A stretch of DNA of 64,000 bases from Anaerolineae bacterium (GCA_022071955.1 JAJVIM010000012.1:130029-194028), one strand, 5' to 3'. Positions 32,413 to 41,391 are shown, numbered from the stretch's first letter. Notes: generated by a model not told the origin, from the letters alone. Translations and numbers: made by a program.

Positions 32413-33677
32413 CAGGCCAATCTTTCGGCCAGCCAGGCCGGGAGTTGGGCCAGCGCCACCGTAGTTTGCCGGCTGTCGCTGAGGGCGCGCACCGTGGCCT
32501 GCCCGGCTTTGATCTCGTCTTCACCCAAAATGACGGCGTACGCGGCTTCGGCGCGGTTGGCCGCTTTGAGTTGCGCCTTCAGGCTGCGGTCGCCGGGGGT
32601 AAGCTGCACGCCAATGCCGGCGCTGTGCAGCTCAACAACCAGCTTGAGCGCGGCCACTTTGGCCGCTTCGCCCAAATAAGAGACCGTCACTTTGGGCAGC
32701 GGCTCGGCCGGCGGCTCGATCCCCAAATGGCGCAGAGCGATGACGTAGCGCTCGATACCGGAGCCAAAACCGATGCCCGGCGTGGGCCGCCCGCCCACTT
32801 CTTCAACCAGGCCATCGTAGCGGCCGCCACCGCAAATGGTATCCTGGCTACCCAGGCCATCGGCTTTAATTTCAAACACGGTTTTGGTGTAATAATCCAG
32901 CCCGCGCACAATTTTGTGATCGACCACGTAGGGCCGCTCCAGCGCATCGAGATAGCGTTTGAGCCGGGCAAAGTGATCGTCGCACTCGGCGCACAGGTGC
33001 TCGGTGATGCGCGGCGCGTTTTCCAGCAGGGACTGGGTGGCCGCTTCTTTGCTGTCTAAAATGCGCAGCGGATTTTTTTGCAGCCGCATCTGATCATCGG
33101 GCGGGAGCTGGGCGGAAAATTGGCTAAAATATTCAACCAGTTTTTGCACGTACTGCGGCTTGCAATTGGGGCAACCGGTGGAATTGATGTACAACCGCAG
33201 GCCAAAAAAGCCCAAATTGGTGAACAGATGCCAGGCCACGTTGATCACTTCCACATCCACGGCCGGGTCCTGCTCGCCGATGACCTCGATATCAAACTGG
33301 CTGTGTTGGCGATAGCGCCCGGCCTGCGGCCGCTCGTGCCGAAACAGCGGGCCAACCGTCCACAGGCGCAGCGGCGCGGGCAGGGTGTGCAGCCCGTTTT
33401 CCACAAAAGCGCGCATAATTCCGGCGGTAAATTCCGGCCGCAGGGCCAACTGCTCGCCGTCGCGGTCGTCAAAAATGTACATTTCTTTTTCGACAATGTC
33501 GGTGCCTTCGCCGACGCCGCGCACAAACAGGCTGGCCTGTTCCAGCAGCGGGGTATCGATGCGCCGGTAGCCAAAGAGGTCGGCGGTTTCCTGAATTTTG
33601 CTCAAAATGAAGCGCCAGTAGGGCTGGTCGTCAAATAACACATCGCGCATGCCGGTGACGCGTTGATACTTGCTCAA
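32412..33677 (-). CDS. hisS: Histidyl-tRNA synthetase
   Basis: A 421-residue class II aminoacyl-tRNA synthetase charging tRNA-His. Seen: the N-terminal GMRD (VTGMRDVLFDDQPYW), motif 2 region (FRHERPQAGRYRQHSQFDIEVIG), the histidine loops RGLDYYTKTVFEI and GGGRYDGLVEEVGG, motif 3 GIGFGSGIERYVIAL, and a C-terminal anticodon-binding domain (PLPKVTVSYLG...; YAVILGEDEI). First gene of a hisS-nadK pair. Its upstream spacer carries the heptad run at 33762. Confidence 0.96.
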   Translation of the reverse strand: MSKYQRVTGMRDVLFDDQPYWRFILSKIQETADLFGYRRIDTPLLEQASLFVRGVGEGTDIVEKEMYIFDDRDGEQLALRPEFTAGIMRAFVENGLHTLPAPLRLWTVGPLFRHERPQAGRYRQHSQFDIEVIGEQDPAVDVEVINVAWHLFTNLGFFGLRLYINSTGCPNCKPQYVQKLVEYFSQFSAQLPPDDQMRLQKNPLRILDSKEAATQSLLENAPRITEHLCAECDDHFARLKRYLDALERPYVVDHKIVRGLDYYTKTVFEIKADGLGSQDTICGGGRYDGLVEEVGGRPTPGIGFGSGIERYVIALRHLGIEPPAEPLPKVTVSYLGEAAKVAALKLVVELHSAGIGVQLTPGDRSLKAQLKAANRAEAAYAVILGEDEIKAGQATVRALSDSRQTTVALAQLPAWLAERLA

Positions 33678-33761
33678 GGTGACTCTTCTCCTTGCCGGGG
33701 TAGTTTTGAATGGGGATTATAGCTTAATTTGAGGGGGTTGTCTAAGTAGCGGACAAAGTGA

Positions 33762-33938
33762 GTTGAGTGAGTTTTAAGTTTTGAGGTTTAAGTTTTAAGT
33801 TTTAAGTTTTGGGTTCGTGTTGCGTAAAAAACGCGCTGCAAACGGAACACGCAACACGTAACACGTTGTAAGAAAATTTGTGGCGAAAAACTAAAGACAC
33901 TAACACCATTCGTCGCTCGTCATTCGTCCTTGGTCCTA
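33762..33938 (+). repeat. Heptad-rich spacer before the phosphoesterase gene
   Basis: TTTTAAG-type units (33776-33810), ACACGCA/ACACGTA units near 33850-33865 and CATTCGT, CGCTCGT, CATTCGT, CCTTGGT, CCTA at 33907-33938. The last run again ends in CCTA in the sense of the downstream gene, here 36 nt before the chosen ATG. Confidence 0.75.
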
Positions 33939-33974
33939 TTTGACTCAGCGCATGGCCGGTGTTATTTTTCACCT

Positions 33975-34613
33975 ATGCGTTACATCATCTTCTCAGACAT
34001 CCACAACCACACTACCGCATTGCAGCAAATTCTGGCCGACGCGCAGCGCCACAGCCCGGACGCTTTTTATTGCCTGGGAGATGTGGGCACTGATGCCAGC
34101 GTCGAGGTGGTGCGCTCGGCCAATATCCCCACCGTATTTGGCAACTGGGAAGTTTCAAACTGGCGGTACCTGTCGCCGGACAACCAGCAGTGGGCGCTGG
34201 CCCTGCCGCCGCTGCTGCAATTCTCGGAGATGTGGCTGGCCCACGCCGCGCCGGTATGGTCGCCAAAAATCAAATCGCTGGCCGATTTGCTGGCCAATCC
34301 GCAGGTGCGGCGCAACGGCAAGCTGTTCCCGTACCTGGATTTTGAAGAAGACTATCTGTGGCAATCGATTGGGTTGTTGTTTGACGCCGGGGTGCCGTTG
34401 TTGTTTCACGGCCACACCCATCGCCAGTTGGCTTGGCGGTTTACCCGCACCAACAAACTGCTGCGCGAATACAAACCCGTTTTTCAACTGGCAGAAAACG
34501 AAACTTACGTGGTGGGCGTGGGCAGCGTTGGCCGTCCGCAGGATGGGCCGGGCGCGTCGTATGTGGTTTACGACAGCGATACCCGGACGGTAGAATTTTG
34601 CCGGGTAGTATAA
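33975..34613 (+). CDS. Calcineurin-like metallophosphoesterase (YfcE type)
   Basis: A 212-residue phosphoesterase. Metal-binding motifs in order: D-x-H in IIFSDIHNHTTAL (residues 8-10), GDVG in YCLGDVGTDA, GNWE (family GN-H/D; here Trp-Glu), and the C-terminal HGHTH in LLFHGHTHRQLA. It hydrolyses phosphodiesters or phosphomonoesters with two metal ions; substrate unknown. ATG 33975 starts right at the beta-strand leading into motif I, as usual; no strong ribosome site is seen. Confidence 0.85.
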   Translation: MRYIIFSDIHNHTTALQQILADAQRHSPDAFYCLGDVGTDASVEVVRSANIPTVFGNWEVSNWRYLSPDNQQWALALPPLLQFSEMWLAHAAPVWSPKIKSLADLLANPQVRRNGKLFPYLDFEEDYLWQSIGLLFDAGVPLLFHGHTHRQLAWRFTRTNKLLREYKPVFQLAENETYVVGVGSVGRPQDGPGASYVVYDSDTRTVEFCRVV

Positions 34614-34628
34614 AAAACGTGGCAATAA

Positions 34629-34675
34629 AAAACGGGCCGGGGCGACAGTTTTGTCGCCCCGGCCCGTTTTGTTTT
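34629..34675. terminator. Strong bidirectional terminator
   Basis: A 19-bp perfect stem (34629-34647 with 34652-34670), very GC-rich, bordered by A-tract and T-tract. It separates the phosphoesterase gene from the convergent CpXC gene. Confidence 0.93.
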
Positions 34676-34679
34676 GGAG

Positions 34680-35861
34680 TTACCGCGTGGCGATTTGGAT
34701 TTGGGGCGCGGCCTGCGGTTGAGGCCCGCCCTGGCCCTGGAATTTTTCGCGGAGTTTTTGGGCGGCGATGGCCCCCAGCGTTTGCAGGTTTTTCGCTACG
34801 TCTTCGCGGCCCTGGCGCTGGGCTTCTTCGATGTTGGCTTGCAACAGAAAGAAGAAGGCATCGTTGATTTGATCCAGCTTCTTTTCGATGGTGGTCACCG
34901 GCTGTTTTGATTCGATGATTTCCTGCAACAGTTTGCCGGCTTTTTCCAGTTCGGCCCGGTTGGCCGCTTCGAGCTTTTCTTTGGTTTCCAATACTTTGGC
35001 CCGCAACTCCCGGAGCGACTGGGCGGTTTTTTGGTCGCCGCTGGCAGCCAGTTTATCGATTTTACCGGTCAGGGTTTGGAAAAAGCTGTAATCGAGCAAA
35101 CCAAAACCGGCAACCACCAGCTCTTCAAATTCCCGGGGGGTGGCAGCGGCCTGCAATCGTTCCAGCATTTCTTCCTGGTTTTTGAGCACCACAATGCCCA
35201 GCTCTTTATCAATTTCGGCGACAATTTCTTTGCCTTTGGAACTCCAGCGGCTGATGAGCATGCGCAGGGTGAAAAAGGATTCGGCCTGAGACTGGTCACC
35301 CATCATTTGGGCGGACTGCATGTAGGCGGTGAGAATCTCAAAAAACTGCCGGTCGAGTTTGTCATCGTTGGCGCGCACTTTTTCTTTGAGCGCTTTTTCA
35401 TCGGGCGCCTTGAAAAATTCTTCCAGCAATTTCATGCGTTCTTCCTGAGCCTGGAGCATTTCTTCGGTAATGCCATCGGCTTCAAGAACTGCTTTGAGCA
35501 GGTTTTCCAGAGTTAGAAAGCTTTTGGGGTTAAGCAGATAAAATTTTTGCTGCTCTTTGGGCAGGCTGTTAAACAATTTGTTGGTGAGGTCACCAATAAT
35601 TTTTTCCTGCGTACTGCCCAGCAAATTAAGCTGATCTGGCACGTGAACAAAAGCCAGCTCTTTTTCCAAATCATAATAAAGCAGCGGTACACTGGCCGCA
35701 CCGGTAAACCCGCACTGGGGACATTGAATGAGATTGAGCTGCCCCTGCAAAAAGGCTTCTTTCATTGCATAATCCTGCCCATTGATCACATTCTGAATGG
35801 GCGCGGTAAATTGAGCCCGGCAGTTGGGGCAGGTTACCGGCGAAACTTGTTGAACAGCCAT
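34680..35861 (-). CDS. CpXC domain protein
   Basis: A 393-residue cytosolic protein. The N-terminal CpXC domain has two zinc-knuckle pairs, CPNC near residue 10 and CPQCG near residue 48, with conserved NVINGQDYAMKEAFLQGQLN between. A long helical, charged C-terminal part (about 130-370) is rich in Glu, Lys and Gln with coiled-coil character, ending in a Pro/Gln tail. Function unknown in the family. ATG 35861 is used; a TTG 12 nt upstream is possible. It follows the phospho-signalling genes on the same strand but is separated from them by a terminator at 35935. Confidence 0.85.
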   Translation of the reverse strand: MAVQQVSPVTCPNCRAQFTAPIQNVINGQDYAMKEAFLQGQLNLIQCPQCGFTGAASVPLLYYDLEKELAFVHVPDQLNLLGSTQEKIIGDLTNKLFNSLPKEQQKFYLLNPKSFLTLENLLKAVLEADGITEEMLQAQEERMKLLEEFFKAPDEKALKEKVRANDDKLDRQFFEILTAYMQSAQMMGDQSQAESFFTLRMLISRWSSKGKEIVAEIDKELGIVVLKNQEEMLERLQAAATPREFEELVVAGFGLLDYSFFQTLTGKIDKLAASGDQKTAQSLRELRAKVLETKEKLEAANRAELEKAGKLLQEIIESKQPVTTIEKKLDQINDAFFFLLQANIEEAQRQGREDVAKNLQTLGAIAAQKLREKFQGQGGPQPQAAPQIQIATR

Positions 35862-35934
35862 AATTAACAACAACCTTTCTTTACTTTTTGTAACGCTAAA
35901 ACGCGTATCTTACCTGTGGCAGGGTTAAATGTCA

Positions 35935-35968
35935 ACAAAAAACCGCCACCCCCTGCGGCGTGGCGGTT
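35935..35968 (-). terminator. Intrinsic terminator of the kinase/FHA cassette
   Basis: AACCGCCAC (35941-35949) pairs with GTGGCGGTT (35960-35968); on the minus strand a run of T residues follows. It lies just after the small gene at 35989. Confidence 0.85.
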
Positions 35969-35988
35969 GTAGCTTTTAGCCCGGTTGG

Positions 35989-36234
35989 TTAATCGCGGAA
36001 GAAGGACTCAATATCTTCCTGGTCTTCTTCCGAGGGCAGAGTTTCTAAAAAGCTGATCCGGTGCCACGGAAACAACACCCGGCTGGCTTCGCGATCAATG
36101 TAAACCACCGGCTTGCCGTCTCGCGCCCGAACATTGGTAAAGGTGACGTAATTGGCCCGCGGGTCTGGCATTGCCTCAATTTCGCCAACAATCGCATCGC
36201 CGCCAGAAACGTGAATAATCACTGTGATCGACAC
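35989..36234 (-). CDS. Small conserved-looking protein
   Basis: An 81-residue acidic protein. It is predicted to be mostly beta strand (ITVIIHVSGGDAIVGEIEAMP, NYVTFTNVRARDGKPVVYIDREASRVLFPWHRISFLETL) with an acidic C-terminal tail (EEDQEDIESFFRD). The pattern resembles small SH3/Sm-like folds, but no family is named. AAAGGAGA lies ahead of the ATG. It closes the operon that begins with the PQQ kinase and is followed by a terminator. Confidence 0.7.
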   Translation of the reverse strand: MSITVIIHVSGGDAIVGEIEAMPDPRANYVTFTNVRARDGKPVVYIDREASRVLFPWHRISFLETLPSEEDQEDIESFFRD

Positions 36235-36271
36235 TTGGCATCTCCTTTGTTCCCACTATTGAAATTCTGCA

Positions 36272-36781
36272 TCAATGCATATCTACTTCGATGAGCAGTT
36301 TGCCCAGTTGAAGCTGGTCGCCGTGGCGCAGCACTTCTGGCAAATAGGGAGCCAGCCGTTTGCTGTTGATAAATGTGCCGTTGATGCTGCCCAGGTCTTC
36401 AACCACCACGGTGCCTTCGCGTTTGAGAATGCGGGCGTGCCGCCGGGAAACGCCTTTTTCCAGGCCGTTATCGTTGGTCAAATCAATTTCAGGGAAAACA
36501 TCGCTGGCAGGGTCAAGCCGGCCCATGTGGATAGCTTTGTTGAGCGTGGTTTCAATTTCCCGGCCGCTTTCGGCAATTTTTAGCCGGATGGTCAGTGGCC
36601 CGGTGCCTTTGATAAGCGGATTAGATTCGCTGTCTTCTTCCTCCTCGCCCACCCAGCCAATTTCGTCGGTTCCCAACGGGTCAGTGCCGCGGCGATCATC
36701 CTCCAGCAGATAGGTGCCACATTCGCTGCAAAAAAGAGTGTTGGCGACGTGAGTTGTTCCACAAAAAGGGCACTTTATCAC
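36272..36781 (-). CDS. Zinc-ribbon/FHA domain protein
   Basis: A 169-residue soluble protein. An N-terminal zinc ribbon has C4, C7, C18 and C21 (CPFC...CSEC), an acidic linker (EEEEDSES) follows, and the C-terminal FHA domain has GRLDPASD, SRRHARI and LGSINGTFIN, which read phosphothreonine. It overlaps the J-domain/VWA gene by 4 nt (ATGA), so it is made together with it, and is the natural reader of phosphorylation by the kinase at 39228. Close in design to GarA/OdhI-like small FHA proteins, though those lack the zinc ribbon. Confidence 0.88.
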   Translation of the reverse strand: MIKCPFCGTTHVANTLFCSECGTYLLEDDRRGTDPLGTDEIGWVGEEEEDSESNPLIKGTGPLTIRLKIAESGREIETTLNKAIHMGRLDPASDVFPEIDLTNDNGLEKGVSRRHARILKREGTVVVEDLGSINGTFINSKRLAPYLPEVLRHGDQLQLGKLLIEVDMH

Positions 36782-38256
36782 GGCTTAATCTCCTTCGGTA
36801 AAATGGATAAACTTCGAGTTCCATATTTGATTTTTTTCCGGCCTTCGGCAGACAGAGCGCCGGTTCTGGCCAATCGGCCCGCTTCCAGCAACGCGGCGCG
36901 AGCCAGATCGGTTTCGCCCAGGTTGAGCAAGCGGGTGGCCATAGTTTCCAGACGCTGCGTAGCCGAACTAACATTACCGGTCTCCAGGTCTTCCATTGCT
37001 TTTTCCTGCATTTTAAAGATGGCTAACTTGCCCAACGCCGTGACAATGGTTGACGGGATTTCGCCGCTGGCCTGGGGGCCATCAAAAAAATTAACCGCAA
37101 TATCAACCCATTCCCAACTGCGGCGGTTAGACTGGCTGGGAACATCGCCATCAATTGTTAAGCGCATCAGGCGGCGCTCTTCGACGATGGGGTGTGATTG
37201 CACTCTAAATTCCATCAAAATGGTTTTGGCGTTGCCGGTACCCAACGGGCCAAGAATGGCTTTATCGGCGCGAACTTCAAGCCGGTGAATATGCGGTGTA
37301 ATGTGAAATCCCTCGTGGAATTTTACGCCCGCGTTGGGGTTGATGTTCATTGACAATTCGCGGGCAACCACCGTACTCAATTCGCGAATGGTCTCTTTAA
37401 AGATGTCCACAATTTTCCGGGGCGAGTCAATATACACCGATGTACCGCCCGAAGATGAAGCCATCTGGTCCAGCAAATTTTCGTTCCAATCAGACCCCAC
37501 CCCCATTGTTGTCAGGCTGATCTGGTTGTGGCCGGACCATTCGGCTTTTTCCAGGCAACCCTGTTCGTCACCGTAGGTCTGCCCATCGGTAAGCAAAATG
37601 AGGTGATTAACCGATGTTTTGCTTCGGTTTTTCTCAATTTCACGCAGGCCGGCCGTTAGCCCTTGCAACATTTCTGTGCCACCGCTGGGCTGAATGGTGC
37701 TGACAATAGATTTGGCCATCGCCCGGTCCATGCCGGTTTGGTTAGACAGAATCACCTCGGCCCGGTCGCTGAACACCACCACACTGAGCGAGTCGTGGGG
37801 GTTGAGCCGGTCGATGATCTGGCGCGTTCCTTCTTTAACCTGCTGCAAGCGCATGCCCTGCATCGAGGTGCTGCGGTCGAGCACCAGGCACAGGTTTAAC
37901 GGCAACCGGGATGTTGGCAAATCTGTGGCGGGGCTAATATCCAGCAGCACATAAATGGCCTGCTCTTCAACATTGGTCATCAGCGTTTTGTGGCTGATTA
38001 ATGCCCGCATCGAAAGCGACGACGAGCGGTCTTGCCCGCCAGCCTCACGCATCCGGTCGTAGGAGCGCCGCTGGTCCGGGTCGCCTAAAACCTCGTAGGC
38101 TTCCTGAATATCTTTGAAGGTTTCTGCCGCTGCCGGGTCTTTGTTGACATCAGGGTGATGCTGCCGAACCAAAACCCGGTAAGACTTCCTGATCTGGTCT
38201 TCAGTAGCGGTATTATCAACCTGTAATATACGGTAATAATCTTTTTCGGTTTGCAT
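36778..38256 (-). CDS. J-domain/VWA fusion protein
   Basis: A 492-residue fusion. Residues 5-70 are a DnaJ J-domain with the HPD tripeptide at 34-36, needed to stimulate Hsp70 ATPase. Residues about 118-300 are a von Willebrand A domain with an intact MIDAS: DRSTS at 127-131 and LTDGQTYGD for the second Asp. The rest is a beta-rich segment and a C-terminal helical region. VWA proteins assemble complexes in a metal-dependent way; the J-domain would recruit DnaK to the same complex. ATG 38256 is preferred over a TTG 15 nt upstream. It sits between PP2C and FHA genes in one operon. Confidence 0.88.
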   Translation of the reverse strand: MQTEKDYYRILQVDNTATEDQIRKSYRVLVRQHHPDVNKDPAAAETFKDIQEAYEVLGDPDQRRSYDRMREAGGQDRSSSLSMRALISHKTLMTNVEEQAIYVLLDISPATDLPTSRLPLNLCLVLDRSTSMQGMRLQQVKEGTRQIIDRLNPHDSLSVVVFSDRAEVILSNQTGMDRAMAKSIVSTIQPSGGTEMLQGLTAGLREIEKNRSKTSVNHLILLTDGQTYGDEQGCLEKAEWSGHNQISLTTMGVGSDWNENLLDQMASSSGGTSVYIDSPRKIVDIFKETIRELSTVVARELSMNINPNAGVKFHEGFHITPHIHRLEVRADKAILGPLGTGNAKTILMEFRVQSHPIVEERRLMRLTIDGDVPSQSNRRSWEWVDIAVNFFDGPQASGEIPSTIVTALGKLAIFKMQEKAMEDLETGNVSSATQRLETMATRLLNLGETDLARAALLEAGRLARTGALSAEGRKKIKYGTRSLSILPKEIKP

Positions 38257-38300
38257 AAGAGCTGCTTTCAAAGATTATCGGTTTGAAAAAGCGCAGGAAG

Positions 38301-39185
38301 TCAGGTGTCCAGCCCCATCGAAACAACAATCGCGGTGATATTATCGCGGCCGCCTTGCGCATTAGCCGCCGCAATTAATTCATTACAGGCAGCCTGCGGC
38401 GAAGCGGCGCTATCCAGGATTGATTTGATGGTACTATCGTCAATCATACCCCACAAGCCATCACTGCACAATAACAGCGATGATCCGGGCGGCAAATGCT
38501 GAATTCGGGTATCAACGTCAATCGACTCACCCTGACCAATAGCCCGATAGAGCACGCTCTGGGCTTGCTGGACTTCTTCGGCAGACTGGCCCATTTGCTC
38601 AAGTTTTTTGGCCAGCGAGTGATCTTCGGTAATTTGTTTGAGCGCGCCCTGCTTTAAAACATAGGCCCGCGAATCGCCAACGTGAGCAATATAGGCGTTG
38701 TTGCCCATCACCAGCGCCAGCACAATGGTGGTCCCGCCCTCCGGCACCTGTTTGATAACGGCTTTGTTGGCCTGTTCAACGGCCACTTGCAGCGCCTCAT
38801 TCAACGGACGGTTGTCGGCGCTTTTATCGCTTGAAAGGAACGGCAGGTAAACATCTTTTAGCAGGCTGCTGGCCGCCACTCGGGCCGCCAGAGCGCTGGC
38901 CAATTCACCTTTTTGATGTCCGCCCATACCGTCGGCTACAATAAACAGGCCAAACGGCTCAAGCCCCAGATCGTGCTGCAAATGAGAAACCACTATTTGC
39001 AGCGAGTCTTCGTTGCGTTCCCGCTTTTGGCCCACATCAGAAGTGTACCCCACGTGAAGCCCGGCCGGAAGCTGGCCAAGTTTGCCCGGGGTGAGGGTTG
39101 CGTCTGGATTTGAGGTTTGCGCCGGCAAATTTACTTCGTCCATAGATGTGTCTGGTTGCAAAAAAAGACGCTTTAAAAATCTCAC
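38301..39185 (-). CDS. PP2C-family Ser/Thr protein phosphatase
   Basis: A 294-residue PPM/PP2C phosphatase (Stp type). Metal-binding and catalytic motifs: GQKRERNEDSL, VADGMGGHQKGELAS, AHVGDSRAYVL, LLLCSDGLWGMI and GGRDNITAIVV. It removes phosphate from Ser/Thr on kinase substrates. The start is uncertain: GTG 39185 gives the natural-looking MRFLKRLF N-terminus; TTG 39194 and ATG 39143 are alternatives. It lies between the PQQ kinase (42 nt downstream of its stop) and the J/VWA gene, the usual kinase-phosphatase pairing. Confidence 0.93.
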   Translation of the reverse strand: MRFLKRLFLQPDTSMDEVNLPAQTSNPDATLTPGKLGQLPAGLHVGYTSDVGQKRERNEDSLQIVVSHLQHDLGLEPFGLFIVADGMGGHQKGELASALAARVAASSLLKDVYLPFLSSDKSADNRPLNEALQVAVEQANKAVIKQVPEGGTTIVLALVMGNNAYIAHVGDSRAYVLKQGALKQITEDHSLAKKLEQMGQSAEEVQQAQSVLYRAIGQGESIDVDTRIQHLPPGSSLLLCSDGLWGMIDDSTIKSILDSAASPQAACNELIAAANAQGGRDNITAIVVSMGLDT

Positions 39186-39227
39186 CGCTGGCAAAGGCTG
39201 TTTTTCAACAGCCGGTCAAAATTAATG

Positions 39228-41333
39228 CTAGGCAGGGAGCGCATATACATAATGATCGGTAGAACCAATGTAAACCACGCCATCTTTCACCTGGGGTGAT
39301 GATGGCACCGGCCCGCCGGTTTTAAATTTCCACCGGATTTTTCTGTCTTTCCGGCTAATGCTGATCACTTCGCCGTTTGAAGTGCCAAAATAAATGGCGT
39401 CATCGGTAACGGCCGGCGTGGACACAATTTGAGATTCGGCATCAAATTTCCACTGCACCCGCCCGGTTTTGGCATCGATGGCGTACAGGTGTTTGTCAAC
39501 GCCGCCAACGTAAACCGTACCGTCAATCACCACCGGGCTGGAGATCACCACCTGGCCGGTCCGCACCCGCCAGACCGAATACCCCGATTTAGCCTCGAGA
39601 CCATAAACATTGCGGTCGCTGGAACCGATGATCACCAGGTCTTTGTAAACGGTGGGGCTGGAAGTTACCCCCCGGTTGGTTCGGAATTTCCAACGGGACG
39701 CGCCCGACGACAGATCGACGGCGTAAACGTGGCCATCTTCTGACCCTACATAAACCAACTCATCGCCCAGGGCCGGGGTAGAGCGGATGGGGCCGATGGC
39801 CTCAAAACGCCAGATCACCCGCCCGGTTTGGGCGTTAACCGCGTACAGCCGGTTGTCATCAGAGCCAAAAAAGGCGTGATCAAATTCAACCGTGGCCGAT
39901 GACCGAATCCGGCCTTCGGTGGGGCAGGTCCACATCAACCGGCCCGAGGTGGTAATAGCGTAGACCACCCTGTCTTCCGAGCCAAAAATTATTGAGTCCT
40001 TGTACACAAACGGTTTGGTGGCCAGGCCGGCATCTGTGGCATATTTCCACTGAAATTCGCCGGTTTTTATATCGAGGGCGTAAATGTTGTTATCGTAAAC
40101 CGGTACGTACAGCCGGTTTTTATCAACAGTCACCGAGCCGCGCACCTCGTCCTCAACCTTGAACTTCCAAACCGGCAAAATCGAGTCAGCCAGATCGTCC
40201 TCGGCCTCATCGGCGTAGCCTGGCATAGGCGGATAGCCCGGGTAGGGCTGCCCGGCATATTGAGGCGGGTATTGGGGCGGCGGGTAACCCGGCGGGTATT
40301 GGTAACCCGGCGGATACTGGTAACCCGGCGGCGGCGGATAAGCGGGCTGCTGCGCCGGCGGCTGCGCTCTGGACGCGGGATCGGTCAGCACGGTAGTTGA
40401 ATTGGGTTTGGATGGCAATACCTGCGTGCTGGCCGAGGCCGAAGGTGGCGGCGCCTGTTTTTTGAGCGCCGCTTCCAGCGCATCTTTAAACGCATGCGCC
40501 GATTGAAAGCGCTTTTCCGGTTCGTATTCCAGCGCCCGCATAATGGCCTTGTCTGCGGCTTCTGTGAGCGCGGGGTTGAGCAGGCGCGGCGCTTCTTCGT
40601 GAAAAGTAAAAGGCGGCTCAAGGCGCGGGTCGCGTTTGGTGAGCAGGTGGTGCAAGGTAGCCCCCAGGGCGTAAATATCGCCGCGAGGGTCAACAATGCC
40701 TTTGTACTGCTCCGGCGGCGAATACCCCTCTGTGCCAATCATGGTGCCTTTCTGGCCGGAGTCAAACGCTTTGGCAATGCCAAAATCAATCACCGCGATT
40801 TTGTTGTTATCGCGCAGCATAATGTTAGAAGGCTTGAGGTCTCTGAAAATGATGGGCGGTTCCTGGCTGTGCAGGTAGATCAGCACATCGCACACCTGAA
40901 TTGCCCAATCCAAAACAATTTCCTCTTTTAACATTCCCTGGGTGCCTTCCAGCACTTCTTCCAGGTTTTGGCCCTCAACAAATTCCATGACCACATAGCT
41001 GCGAACGGATTCGGTGAAGAAATCATAAATTTGGGGGATGCCGGGGTGCCGCAACTGCACCAGCAGATTGGCCTCGCGCATAAAACTTTGTACCGCCAGC
41101 CGACGCACGTGCGGGTCGGGCGTGGTGCTGATCATTTCTTTGAGGGCACACCATCTGGCAATTCCGGTAAAACGAAGGTCTTGCGCCAGATAAACGGCCC
41201 CCATGCCGCCGACGCCCAGCACCTTTTTTATTTCGTACCGGCTCTGCAATACGGCTCCTTTGGGCAGAATATTTTCATCATATCCGCCGCCATCAGAACC
41301 ATAATTTTCTAGACGATGTGTCTCAATTGCCAC
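39228..41333 (-). CDS. Eukaryote-like Ser/Thr kinase with C-terminal PQQ beta-propeller
   Basis: A 701-residue soluble kinase. The kinase domain (about 30-290) has the Gly loop GVGGMGAVY (40-48), K65, the catalytic loop FRDLKPSN (163-170; Phe in place of the usual His), DFG at 183-185 and the APE-like GTEGYSPPEQY. A Pro/Tyr/Gly-rich linker (about 310-385, PPGYQYPPG repeats) leads to seven or eight PQQ-type blades (about 390-700) with repeated V-Y-GS-D--VYA and G---W-F. No transmembrane helix is present, so the propeller is cytosolic. GTG 41333 follows TAGGAG; the promoter at 41363 fits. Head of the operon with PP2C, J/VWA and FHA genes. Confidence 0.93.
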   Translation of the reverse strand: MAIETHRLENYGSDGGGYDENILPKGAVLQSRYEIKKVLGVGGMGAVYLAQDLRFTGIARWCALKEMISTTPDPHVRRLAVQSFMREANLLVQLRHPGIPQIYDFFTESVRSYVVMEFVEGQNLEEVLEGTQGMLKEEIVLDWAIQVCDVLIYLHSQEPPIIFRDLKPSNIMLRDNNKIAVIDFGIAKAFDSGQKGTMIGTEGYSPPEQYKGIVDPRGDIYALGATLHHLLTKRDPRLEPPFTFHEEAPRLLNPALTEAADKAIMRALEYEPEKRFQSAHAFKDALEAALKKQAPPPSASASTQVLPSKPNSTTVLTDPASRAQPPAQQPAYPPPPGYQYPPGYQYPPGYPPPQYPPQYAGQPYPGYPPMPGYADEAEDDLADSILPVWKFKVEDEVRGSVTVDKNRLYVPVYDNNIYALDIKTGEFQWKYATDAGLATKPFVYKDSIIFGSEDRVVYAITTSGRLMWTCPTEGRIRSSATVEFDHAFFGSDDNRLYAVNAQTGRVIWRFEAIGPIRSTPALGDELVYVGSEDGHVYAVDLSSGASRWKFRTNRGVTSSPTVYKDLVIIGSSDRNVYGLEAKSGYSVWRVRTGQVVISSPVVIDGTVYVGGVDKHLYAIDAKTGRVQWKFDAESQIVSTPAVTDDAIYFGTSNGEVISISRKDRKIRWKFKTGGPVPSSPQVKDGVVYIGSTDHYVYALPA

Positions 41334-41362
41334 AATCCACTCCTAAATATTATCCGAAATTA

Positions 41363-41391
41363 ATTATATCGTCACCTATGCCTAAATGCAA
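41363..41391 (-). promoter_or_regulatory. Promoter of the kinase operon
   Basis: On the minus strand: TTGCAT (41391-41386), 17-bp spacer, TATAAT (41368-41363), about 30 bp before the GTG start. Confidence 0.75.

Noticed and set aside
32412..33677. HisZ (ATP phosphoribosyltransferase regulatory subunit) instead of HisS
   Set aside because: Catalytic histidine loops RGLDYYTKTVFEI and motif 3 plus the anticodon-binding domain are present, and no his operon is adjacent.
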